Positions 9,161-18,882 of a DNA stretch of 64,000 nt are shown in pieces. The notes under the pieces are model-generated. The model worked only from the letters and a program-made list of their open reading frames with translations. It made no database searches and was not told where the DNA came from. Both the position numbers and the translations under genes were made by a program. The DNA comes from Amyelois transitella. Taxonomy: Eukaryota; Arthropoda; Insecta; Lepidoptera; Pyralidae. Positions within the stretch are counted from its first letter, which is position 1; the number at the start of each line of letters is the position of its first letter. Location: positions 10,835,001 through 10,899,000 of the forward strand of contig NC_083514.1 in the NCBI RefSeq assembly GCF_032362555.1, written 5' to 3'.

Positions 9161-12100
9161 ATGGCTAAAGAAGTTACTATGTGTACAGTAAATATCACAA
9201 TATCTTTATATTAACTTGTAGAATATTTATCTCTGTCATCATTTAAATTTTTATAAATTTGTTTAGCAACTCCAACAATGGACTCCTGTGAAAGAATCAG
9301 CGGGGGCTCCAAGCGCACCGCCACAAGTAGGCTACTGCTTCCACACGCCCAAGAAGCATCCTTGGAGACCAATCATGGGCTACGAGGAAATCGAAGTGAC
9401 ACCCATGTAAGCATAATAATTACTTACATCACCGAATTCAGTACTGACGTATACTTGGTACAATACAGACTTTATGTTTCACATAATAGAAACATAACTT
9501 TATAGTATATCTTAGTAGCAAAATAATTATAAAATCTTACAATTCTATAATTTTTCTTCTTGTAGGCCTTCGCAACCGATCACCAATACGATGGTGGACC
9601 CGTGCTACACGCCCGCCGGCATGGCGGCGGAGCCCCTCCGCTTCCCCAACCTCGTGACCGGCTTCGACCGCAGCCCTGAGCACGCGGCACGAGCCGCTTT
9701 GTACACCAGGTCAGCATATTGTCGAGTAACCGTCTCTCGTAAAACACGAGGTCTCTGTTTCGAATCCCGGCCAGGGCACGATGAAAAATGAACATTATCT
9801 GAATAACCTGGGTCTTGGACGTATATCTGTAAAAGTATAGATTGGATTGGGTCTTGGGTGTTTATAAAAAAGTTCTTATTTTGAAATATAGTTTCCATCA
9901 AACACAGCTATAAACGCCTTCGTCTATTTAAACTTATCACTCCATCGTTTTTTCATCGGGTATTCAATATACATATGTTCCGGCTAGCTCTTTAGCTTTG
10001 TGAATGCAGTAATTTATTTTAATTTTTATTATTTTATTTCTTATCTTCCAGATACACCCAGTACGAGTGGAACCAGAACAGCATCAAGAATTACAACGAA
10101 TCAGACGCCAAAAGGAATTTCTCCGAGCGCGTGAGGAATGACATCATGAGGATGCTCAGGTAACTTTTAAAGTTGCCATTGTAAGATCACAAATCTAAGT
10201 TTAGTGGTAGTGAACCTTTAAGTTAAATGTTTTTGTGAATACCTAACTCTGATTGAATCAAGAATGCATGTCAAAAGTGGTTTTGTACAAGCTCTCCTAT
10301 AGGACGGCTGCAAAGCTTTAAATAAAAGTACATACTGTTATAACCTGTTACTTACTAATTTTCTGTTAGGTTATGGGCCCAGGATATAGGAAAATGTTGA
10401 GAAAATGGTTGTAAATTTTTTTTGTACATTGTAATTGTTTTGTACACTAGAGATAAGTTTAATCAATTGACAACCTTTTTCAAGAAATACTTCTAACTTT
10501 CTATTTTTGAATGTTTTGTGTATTTTTAGAGAGACCGACGAAATTGGCACGCAGGGACAACGTGACTCTGGCAGACGTATTGGGGAACGTATCACGGACA
10601 CCACTTTCTGGAGGAATGAGGTGGGGATATTACATACATATATACATACATATTGTCACGTCTATATCCCTTGCGGGGTAGACAGAGCCAACAGTCTTGA
10701 AAAGGCTGAATGGGATATTACATTTTCACTATTTTTTTGATAGGCTTAGTAGAACTCGGTACCTTTTTTTTGGTATCGGATCTTTACCCGGGAGATTGTG
10801 GGAATCCTGGTTCTTCGTGTGCTAGCTAACATTCTGAAACCCCTCGGGCGCTACCATCCTGCCATTTTGAAGGGGTCATGGGATCCACAATCGTAGGATT
10901 GGGGGTAGCCCCATAGTCCTCGCTTTTGTGGGACATTAGTTAGCAACAAAAAAGACCCCGTCAATCAGGGAGTTATTTGCTGTCACCCGGGATGCGCCGT
11001 CCCGTGCCCCTTGTCAGCCCATCGCTGTTTTCGGACTCATTTGAATCAAACAACAGAAGCAAAGTCTTCAAGAGACGTGGCACTTGTGAAGCGTTTCCCG
11101 CATTTAGCACCCGTAGAACTTGGCAATCAACTTCAAACCTAATGCTAGAAAAGATTCCCCTCAAGTGGAATTTGTCGGCGTCTGTGGCGCAGCGGTAGTG
11201 CGCTTGTCTGTGACACCGGAGGTCCCGGGTTCGAATCCCGGCCAGGGCATGATGAGAAACGAACTTTCTCTGATTGACCTGGGTCTTGGATGCTTATCTA
11301 TATAAGTATTAATTATTATTTATTATAAAATATAGTGCTGTGTGGTTTCCGGCACCAATACAAAAGAGAATAGGACCACTCCATCTCTTTCCCATGGATG
11401 TCGTAAAAGGCGACTAAGGTATATGCTTACAAACTTGGGATCATTCTTTCAGGCGATAGGCTAGCAACCTGTCACTATTTGAATCTCAATTATATCATTA
11501 AGCCAAATAGCTGAACGTGGCCTTTCAGTCTTTTCAAGGCTGTTGGCTCTGTCTACCCCGCAAGGGATATAGACGGATCATATGTATGTATAACATATAG
11601 TACCGTTGAGTTAGATCTTGTAACACAAGTTTCGAACAAATTCTGATGACGGACCATCGACGGTTGTCACGCCAGGTGTCGATCGAGATGGAGCGCCTGG
11701 TGTCGACGTGCGAGAAGCTGAACGACATGCGGCGGCAGCTGGAGCGCGCGGTGGCCGGCATCGAGGGCCCGCTGCACATCGTGCAGGAGTGCCTCTACCA
11801 CAGGGAGAAGAGGCAAGGTCGGTCGGTTGTGAGGGTAGTTGCATTTTAATTTAGGTCATTTGTGAGGGTAGTTACATTTTAATTTACATAGGCCAGTTGT
11901 GAAGGTAGTTAGGTACATTTTAATTTAGGTCAGTTGTGAGAGTAGTTACATTTTAATTTTGTGAGGGTAGTTACATTTTAATTTACATAGGTCATTTTGT
12001 GAGGGTAGTTACATTTTAATTTACATAGGTCAGTTGTGAAGGTAGTTAGGTACATTTTAATTTAGGTCAGTTGGTGAAGTGTTAGATTTTTTCCTAATAT

Positions 12101-15100
12101 TTCAGTACAGTATCAATCAATTTATTTTGTTCTGATTTTTATTAGTCAACATTTTTTCAAATTTACTAGATCTTTCACAAAAACCTTAACTGTCAACTTT
12201 GGCAACACTTGGTCTTTTGCAAAACTTTTTTATGTCCAATGTCTCATTTCTTCTCAAATTAGGTACCTTATTCGGTTTCATATGGATTGCCAACTTAACG
12301 AGAAAGTTGTGCATTTGTAAATTTTAAGGAAACGGCTGCAGAGGATTTTTTCTGTTGATTGTGAACTCTAGTTTTTGTTCTTACATATTTGTTACAAATC
12401 TTATCTAATTCTTTTCTTCAAATGTTGATTGACTTTCAGGCTTGGAGCAAGTCCACGACACAGTCGAACAGAGCCTCCTCAAAGAAGTGGCCATTCTCAG
12501 GGAGTGTCAGGAGAAATTCAAGGCCATGCTGGAGAAGGTAATAACTTCATACTTCCCTATCATAGATCTATTTTTATTCATTTCATATGCCTTTTATTTT
12601 CAGGTACGACAGCAGTCGAAGAATTGCCGCGCGACGCAGCACGAGCTGGAGTCGGACATGAGGAACAAGGAATACGCCCTCGGCATTGATTCTATGTGCC
12701 ATCAGCTGAATAACTTTTCTAAGGTAAGATCTTATTTTTTTCGTAAGTAGGTAAGTAAGTTTGTATGATATTAATCTAAGTGTGTGTTTTGGTTGAATTT
12801 GAACTGTTTGCTTTGTAGCTCAGGGTTTAAAGCCTTATAACGGCCTCTGTGGCGCAGCGGTAGTACGCTTGTCTGTGTCGCCGGAGGTCACGGGTTCGAA
12901 TCCCGGGCAGGGCATGATGGGAAACGAACTTTCTCTGACTGACCTGGGTCTTGGATGTTTATCTATATAAGTATTTATTTTAAAATATAGTATCGTTGAG
13001 TTAGTATCTCGTAACACAAGTTTCGAACTTACTTCGAGGCTAACTCAATCTGTGTAATTTGTCCCGTATATATTTATCCATCCCCGCCTATCGCCTAAAA
13101 AAGAATCCCTAATTAGTTTGTAAGCCTATCCCTTAGTCGCCTTTTACGACATCCAATGGGAAAGAGATGGAGTGGTCCTATACTTTTTTTCATTGGTGCC
13201 GTAAACCACACGGCATAAGAGAATAGATGAGTTATGTAAATGCATCTTTGAGGTTAACCAAGCGTTAGAGGGTTAGACATTGACAATGAGTGACGGGTGA
13301 CGGCCGCAGGGGCTGCAATTCTACGCGGGCATCGAGCGCTACGACCCGAGCGTGTGCGACACGCAGCGCTGGGCCGCCGCCAGCGCCGCCACGCTGCAGC
13401 GCTCGCAGTCCGAGCGCGCCAAGGCCGTGCAGATGCTCAGCGGTGACTATCTAACTATCTATACTAATGTTATAAAGCTGAACAGTTTGTTTGTTTGTTT
13501 GAACGCGCCAATCTTAGGAACTACTGGTTCGAATTGAAAAATTATTTTTGCGTTGAATAGACCATTTATCGAGGAAGGCTTTAGGCTGTATTACATTACG
13601 CTGCAACTATCAGGAGCGAAGAAATAATGGGAAATGTGAAAAGAACGGGGAAAATTATTATATAAATAATATACACAGTCATTTCAATAACATTTTTGCA
13701 AGTTATTGAGTCAAAAAGACAAGAGATATCTACATACTTAGATGACATTGTCATCTGCAGTACCTAGTTAGACGATCAAATAATTGTTCAATTTACAAAA
13801 GAGTGCCAATAGATGTATGATTTTTCTGTACCTTTTAACTGTAATAAACACATACACATAATCACTTCTTTATCCATTACGGGGTAAAACCGACAATCTC
13901 TTGTTTTGTATGTTTTACTCTTATGGTGCAATAAAGAGTTTTATCTACCTATCTCTCAAAATTATTCTTAAAAATTGGGTGAAATTTAATGTAGATGCCG
14001 ACAACTTGATCAACGTGTCCGCGACGGAGATCTGGGACCAATGGAGTAACAGCAACAGCGCATTCACGCGCCGCATCGCGGAGACTATTGAGATCAAGAA
14101 TAAGTTGCAATTACATTTGCACAAGGTTCGTTGAAGTATTATCTTATTTACTTTTTCATACATATATATATCCCTTGCAGGGCAGACAAAGCCAACAGTC
14201 TTGAAAATAATGAAAGGACACGTTCAGCATTGTGATTCAAATAATAACAGCTTGCTAGACTATCGCCTAAAAGAAGAATCCCAAGTTTAAAAGCCTATCC
14301 CTTAGTCGTCATGGGAATGAAATGGAGTAGTCCTCCTTATTGATTTTTACAACAGTTTATAATAACATAATGTGGTTAACTAGTGAACTTGCCTTAGCTC
14401 TGCACAGGTGCCGTAGGTTGAGTAATTTAAGTATCCCTTGGTACCTTGGATATTTTTAAAGAATCGAAGAGATGTCTGAAAGGAAAAAGTTATCCGGTTT
14501 GAGGGACCAATTTGGCAGTTTTGCAGAAAATTGGTATCTAGTTCCGTACTAAAGGTCTGAGTAAGCCAGAATTGCAATGTTTTGAAATTACGACATCTTG
14601 GTACCTAAGCATTATTCGAATGGAAGTACCTATTAAGCAGTCTTTTACACCTCTAGATAGAAGGTAAAAGCAAATCGAGCTTTAACAATTTTTCAAATTC
14701 AAATTAGTTGTAAGTAAGCATTATCCGGTTCGAAGGACCAATTTAGCGAACTTAATTAACCTGTACAGATACAGCAAGAGATCTTTGACATCGAGAAGAC
14801 TCTAGAGCTGCTGAACAAGGCCATAGAGGACAAACTTCAGCCCATGAAGGTGGCTCATACGAGACTGCAGGCGAGGACTAACAGACCGCATCTTGAGAAG
14901 TGCAGGGATGAGGCGCAGAATAGGTGAGATTAGTTTAATTTGGTGACTTGTTTTTATTGGAAATTTTTGTGTGTCTGATTTTAGACAAGATGAGGTCTCA
15001 GGTGGTATACGCAAGTTCGAATAATGTTAGGGGGAGGGAATCCCAAATTTTGTTGGTGCTCATAAAGAACTTAACAGATGCTCTAACGGCAACGGAAAGC

Positions 15101-15554
15101 CACTTAAGGATATTTGTAGCATTCAGGCAACTGAAAGTGTGATAATGATGATGGTTGATGTAATTGGCGAGGTCGCAAGGGTCAGATAGGAGTCGCTTCG
15201 TGTTTATTATGCTTACCCACTTCAGGATCCTGGCTAGACATCTGGAGATCTCTAAGCGGACTAACGTTCCTTAGATACATTGTTTTAACAAATTTGTCTA
15301 CTCTACTGGGGACAGAGTGGTAATATTATTTTGTTTCAATCAGGCTGGTGAAAGAAGTATGCGATCTGCACGAGACGATGGAAACCCTCCGTAGCAAGAT
15401 AGCGACCGCCGAAGGCACCCATCAAACGCTGCTCGGGGTGCGCGCGGGGCTGGAGGCCGACCTGCGCAACAAGTCCACCACGCTGTTCATAGACCGCGAC
15501 CAGTGCATGGGGCTCCGCCGCGGGTACCCCGTCACAGCCGCTATTAAGGCCTAA
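9161..15554 (+). CDS. Tektin (tektin-3-like), ciliary/flagellar microtubule inner protein
   Basis: Twelve exons: 9161-9187, 9267-9406, 9566-9709, 10052-10159, 10530-10620, 11676-11817, 12440-12537, 12604-12723, 13310-13442, 13995-14125, 14769-14923 and 15344-15554. They sum to 1500 nt (499 aa plus TAA), with all phases matching. Family knowledge: tektins are coiled-coil filaments bound to axonemal doublet microtubules; in insects they are expected mainly in sperm. Seen here: RETDEIGTQGQRDSGRRIGE and ECLYHREKRQ blocks as in tektin-3; CHQL and FTRRIAET segments; the nonapeptide site RPHLEKCRD, where the usual signature is RPNVELCRD; and a C-terminal LFIDRDQCMGLRRGYP. Length and C-terminus favour tektin-3 over tektin-1, -2 or -4, though tektin-5 is close. 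Exon 6 is the least certain 5' boundary, because its acceptor (CGCCAG at 11675) has a poor pyrimidine tract. Introns carry a tRNA-SINE, a nested SINE, a minisatellite and a Helitron. Confidence 0.93.
9710..9860 (+). mobile_element. tRNA-derived SINE remnant
   Basis: A B-box-like TTTCGAATCCC and the diagnostic downstream GCCAGGGCA and CCTGGGTCTTGGA are present. The A-box side is diverged. It starts directly at the splice donor of tektin exon 3. Confidence 0.55.
10628..10715 (-). mobile_element. Family A 3'-end fragment
   Basis: TACATACATATTGTCACG, then CCCTTGCGGGGTAGACAGAG, about 90 bp. It starts about 10 bp behind the tektin exon 5 donor. Confidence 0.6.
10740..11175. other. Unclassified moderately GC-rich intronic segment
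   Basis: Tektin intron 5 sequence with higher GC than its surroundings and short open frames on both strands (plus 10977-11198, minus 10973-11164). No recognised domain. Probably a transposon remnant, but I cannot place it. Confidence 0.3.
11176..11640 (+). mobile_element. tRNA-derived SINE interrupted by family A
   Basis: A box GTGGCGCAGCGGTAGTG and B box GGTTCGAATCCC lie in the first ~70 bp. The 3' part (GTTGAGTTAG, GTAACACAAGTTTCG) resumes at about 11595 after the family A insertion at 11334-11593. Its end lies about 35 bp before tektin exon 6. Confidence 0.8.
11334..11593 (+). mobile_element. Family A SINE-like repeat nested in tRNA-SINE
   Basis: A full copy from GCTGTGTGGTTTCCGGCACC to the ATATGTATGTAT tail. 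It is bordered by the short repeat ATATAG on both sides, which looks like a target-site duplication within the older SINE. Confidence 0.75.
11818..12080. repeat. Intronic minisatellite
   Basis: Seven to eight imperfect units built on GTGAGGGTAGTTACATTTTA, with variable spacers (TTTAGGTCAGTT or TTTACATAGGTCA). It starts at the donor of tektin exon 6, so the exon edge and its GTCGGTTGTGAGGGTAG donor flank seed the array. Confidence 0.85.
12840..13082 (+). mobile_element. tRNA-derived SINE, near full length
   Basis: A box TGGCGCAGCGGTAGTACG, B box GGTTCGAATCCC, body CTGACCTGGGTCTTGG, and 3' part GTTGAGTTAGTATCTCG to TTTGTCCCG. About 240 bp in tektin intron 8. The best copy of this family in the window. 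Confidence 0.8.
13083..13221 (-). mobile_element. Family A 5'-half fragment
   Basis: ATCGCCTAAAAAAGAATCCC through CGCCTTTTACGACATCC to the terminal CCACACGGCA. It immediately follows the tRNA-SINE. Confidence 0.7.
13458..13668 (+). mobile_element. Helitron 5' portion behind tektin exon 9 donor
   Basis: TCTATACTAATGTTATAAAG begins at 13458, 15 nt after the exon 9/intron 9 junction, preceded by A. The element continues through GAACTACTGGTTCGAATTG and AACGGGGAAAATTATT, and the CTAG end is missing. Confidence 0.7.
14155..14345 (-). mobile_element. Family A SINE-like repeat, partial
   Basis: Recognised by CCCTTGCAGGGCAGACAAAG, AGCCAACAGTCTTGAAAA and CCCAAGTTTAAAAGCC. In tektin intron 10. Confidence 0.6.
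15160..15250 (-). repeat. Family D fragment
   Basis: On the minus strand it shows ACACGAAGCGACTCC and ATCTGACCC, as in the 42045 copy. In tektin intron 11. Confidence 0.45.
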
Positions 15555-15604
15555 TGTGAAAATTGGTGATAGTGAAAACTGGTGAACCGTAGTGAAAATT
15601 GGTG

Positions 15605-15610
15605 AATAAA
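15605..15610 (+). terminator. Tektin poly(A) signal AATAAA
   Basis: The first AATAAA after the tektin stop, 51 nt downstream. It is followed by T/GT-rich sequence (TGTTTGTTCTTG, TTTTTGTTTT), as at cleavage sites. Confidence 0.6.
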
Positions 15611-16097
15611 TGTTTGTTCTTGACCTTTTTGTTTTACTTAATCAGAAATAATGAATACTATTGTATTAATTGGGAATCGTTATGACCGCACAAATGAACC
15701 ACGTTTTTCATCGACACGACGTGTATGGGTGCCGCTTTTAAAGTCTAATGTGAAAATTGGTGAACTATAGTGAAAAAATTTAAGATTATAAAATGTCAAA
15801 AATTTTGCTGAATATAGATGAATAGTTTTCTTTTTCATTTTGTTTTGCTGCACCAGATAAGGTAGTATGAGAAGAATGTCTAAAGTATAATTTATACATT
15901 TGAGGAATCTTAGTCACAGTGTCCCCACCAAAGCTAAGGATAATTTTGAGGTTGTTTGCCTCAGTTTAATCTATTTGTAGGGAAAATATTGGACAATTAA
16001 GGAACGGGACACTTATTTTCTGTAACATAGTTAAATGTCATTTAGATAGCTCATTTCAACCAATGCATAAATTCAACAGTTTTAAAAAATAACAACT

Positions 16098-16103
16098 TTT
16101 ATT
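16098..16103 (-). terminator. COX11 poly(A) signal
   Basis: TTTATT on the plus strand is AATAAA in the sense of COX11, about 150 nt beyond its stop codon. Confidence 0.5.
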
Positions 16104-16251
16104 TCATCTATTAAAACTTAAAATAGTCGCGTCCAATTAAATATGACTTAAATATAAATGCCTTTGTGCTATACCTGACACGGTACGGATATCTTCAATG
16201 GACAACAACAAAACCAAAGCACAACACTACACGGTCACCGCAAATTATGGC

Positions 16252-17934
16252 TCATTGCTTCACATAGGAGGGAACAGGCAGCTTTAAACCCTTCTTAGCC
16301 TCAAAGAAAGTGTATGACAGAACAATTTCATCAACATATTCCATCTTGGGATCATCCATGAATTCAGGGTCAATGTAGAAGAATACTGGCATGTCCACCT
16401 GAAAATAATAATAATCAAATAAAATTTCTAGTCTGTATTTTGAAACTACATTTAGTTTCAAAGTTAATTGTTGCTCTTTTAATGAGTGAAAACATTTAGA
16501 GGTAATACATTCATACATATAATCACATCTATATCCCATGTGAGGTAGACAGAGCCAACGGTCTTGAAAAGACTGAAAACCACACAGTTGTATGGCTTAG
16601 TGATGAAATCGTTATTCAAATAGTGAAAAGTTGCTGGCTCATGCCTAAAATAAGAATAGCAAGTTTATTGTGAAGAAACCTGTATAAAAAGACAATGAGT
16701 GAATATGATCCAAACTGTCTAAGAAGATTGCTGAGGTCAATTAAGTATTAATTATCCAACTATTTGGATCATATAATCCCCAGGCTTCTCAGTAAGGAGG
16801 ATTCAACTAGGACACAATGCTAGGAGGATGTATATTGTCTAATTCTAATGTCTATAATTCTAGATTATAAGAAAATATATTGGACATAAAATTCTGTACA
16901 ACAACTATGAAGTTTTTAATTCAACCAACCTGTTCATGAGGATTTAACTGCTGCTCTTCGAAGCAGAAGCACTGGATCTTGTTGAAGTACTGACCAGCCT
17001 CAAACGGGATCACATTGTAGGTGCTGATGCCGGTCACGGGGGTATTAGTGGGATTGCGAGCCGTGTAGAATGCAAGGGCTGTTTCACCTGGAACTACCTA
17101 TAATATCACATTTTTTTTAAAAGAAATATTAAATTATACAATTGATAGGTAAATTACTTTAATAATAGCGATGTATCACAAAAATAATGAAGTCGGTTAA
17201 TAAAAGATTGTGGAAAATTTCATGCAAAACACTATGGAAAATACATTATCTCACCATGTTTATATGTATTATTGTATAATATTGAAATTTAAAAAAAATA
17301 TATATTTTGAAACTTGAACAAGTACCCTGAGTATTTGTTTATAAGCAATTTTCATATTTTGGATAAAGTTTTAGCATTGAAGATCAGCAGGCAGAAATTA
17401 TTTTAAGTTGGTGTTTAACTGTAAAAGCAAAATGCAAATAAACTGACTGTAATATCAAGCTGCTGTGGTTTGAAATTCCACTGCATGGAGGAGGCTACAT
17501 CGGCATTGAATCTAATCTTAATTGGCCGGTGTTTCACCGCTGTCATGTGGCTCACTGTATCATCTGGCTCTGCTTGTCCTGTCGTACCTCCATAGCTATA
17601 TGCCTGTTAATAAGGAATTTATAAAATATATGCCTGAAGTACGAAATAGTCTCGTTAGTATTGTTTGTGATTTGGATGTGTGAAAAGAAAATATCTTGCT
17701 TACTTGACAAAATATCCTGTACAGTGGCACTGCAGCGTAACTTAAACCTACAGTCATGACGCCAAGGGCAATAACATAATTGAGTGTGGACCTAATATTC
17801 TTTCTTTGATCATGAGCGCTCCGAAATAGCACAACATTTCGTAAAGTTTTGGTTGGTGCTAGAAGCAGCGGTGAACTTCTGCAAATGCTATTCTTAAATG
17901 AGGAACACTTCGCTGACCATAGCAATCTGTTCAT
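16252..17934 (-). CDS. COX11: COX11, cytochrome c oxidase copper chaperone
   Basis: Four exons on the minus strand: 17934-17704, 17603-17448, 17097-16930 and 16398-16252. They join at phase 0 into 233 aa plus stop. Family knowledge: COX11 is anchored in the inner mitochondrial membrane and delivers Cu(I) to the CuB site of COX1. Seen here: a basic, Ser-rich N-terminus suited to a mitochondrial presequence; one membrane span in about residues 52-70 ending SYAAVPLYRIFCQ, the family hallmark; the copper-binding CFCFEEQ with cysteines at about 172 and 174; NPHEQVDMPVFFYIDPEF; and a usual short C-terminus. The presequence is short but a single ATG gives it. Intron 3 contains a family A fragment. 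The 5' end faces the lola 3' end about 0.66 kb away. Confidence 0.96.
16508..16680 (-). mobile_element. Family A fragment in COX11 intron 3
   Basis: CATACATATAATCACATC, AGACAGAGCCAACGGTCTTG and AGTGAAAAGTTGCTGGCTC are recognisable, with the 5' half lost. Confidence 0.6.
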
Positions 17935-18595
17935 TTTACTATAACAATAATTAAATATGATGCATTGTATTTAATAATCGACAAATTCTGCTGTTTTAAT
18001 TCACTTGGAATTGGATTCGAAAGTCAGGTTTTGGTGCTACAATTTCTTTGGGTTTAGGTAGGTTATATTACGAATGTCATCGAACGTTCACACTTATTGA
18101 CAATGACATCTAGGACGACAATTGTATGTGTGTAAGCCTCTTAGAGTATCGACTTACTTTTTTTTTGTAATTAAAAATAATATAATCCTTTAATACAATT
18201 TCTTTGTTAATTAATAAGCTTCGTATGTCTTTGTAGCAACATTGACATTTCAGTAATTTCACGGGGGAAAAAACTATTTTGTGGTCGGATCCAAAATACA
18301 ATAAAATTCTATTTTCTGATAATATTTGGCGGCAATAAATCACGGATATTTTAGTTATATAACTACAGACCAATTTTATGCTCACCAGACCAAGGTAAGT
18401 TCATTATTTCCGTAGCAGAGGTTTAACGCTTATTAATAAAATAGTGTAATAAAAATCCAGTGAAGAGCGCCACGCCAGTATTAATAGGTAATTGCAGATA
18501 TAAATAGGAGTAAAATAATTAAACACGTATGAAAGACTTTATAAGTAATTACAATTTAATATCACAATAATTTATAGTTAATTTTATACTGTGCA
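17935..18595. other. Region between COX11 start and the last lola exon
   Basis: It should contain the COX11 promoter/5'UTR and the 3'UTR of the most distal lola isoform. AT-rich; a 91-codon frame (18110-18385) needs a GTG start and resembles nothing known. No gene supported. Confidence 0.4.
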
Positions 18596-18882
18596 TCATC
18601 GTTTGTATTCAACAGTCATTAATTTATGTTTAGTCTTGATGTGTGCGTCGGTATGGGTTTTCTGGTAAGCTTTGTAGGTGCAGTCAAGAAAGGGACATCG
18701 AAACATGGGCTCCTTGCCGCATTCATACGTCACATGTCTTCTGTACGTACTCTTGTGTCGATACTTGCGTTTGCATTTCTCACATTCGTAAGCCATGTCA
18801 TACTGTGACCAGTAGTTTTTTGTCTTCATTGGCACAACGGGCATCATATTCTGTATCATCGATTTAAAAAAATCCACTTCAC
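18596..18882 (-). CDS. lola: lola terminal exon a: zinc-finger pair
   Basis: Most distal exon; acceptor TTGCAG, phase 1, 94 residues then stop. Finger 1 is C2HC ([22 protein letters not shown]: Cx2C, x12, H, x4, C). Finger 2 is unusual in having Cx4C (CPFLDC), then x12 H x4 H. A short basic tail (KLMTVEYKR) ends the protein. A frame beginning in the middle with GTG is not a real start; the exon is only used spliced. Confidence 0.88.

Larger units (their letters stand above)
15555..16251. other. Tail-to-tail intergenic region, tektin and COX11
   Basis: Holds the two 3'UTRs. The phrases AATGTGAAAATTGGTGA and CTAATGTGAAAATTGGTGAA occur near 15552 and 15746, a short local duplication. No coding exon seen. 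Confidence 0.5.

Noticed and set aside
11120-11305. Plus-strand frames near 11 kb as extra tektin exons
   Set aside because: They run into the tRNA-SINE, and the tektin chain is complete in phase without them.
12840-12910. True tRNA gene, from the A and B boxes
   Set aside because: The boxes belong to the 5' head of a SINE with a long non-tRNA body and sister copies at 11176 and 23228. The segment does not fold as a clear cloverleaf by eye.
18110-18385. 91-codon minus frame upstream of COX11
   Set aside because: Needs a GTG start, composition is AT-driven, and it lies where the COX11 promoter should be.
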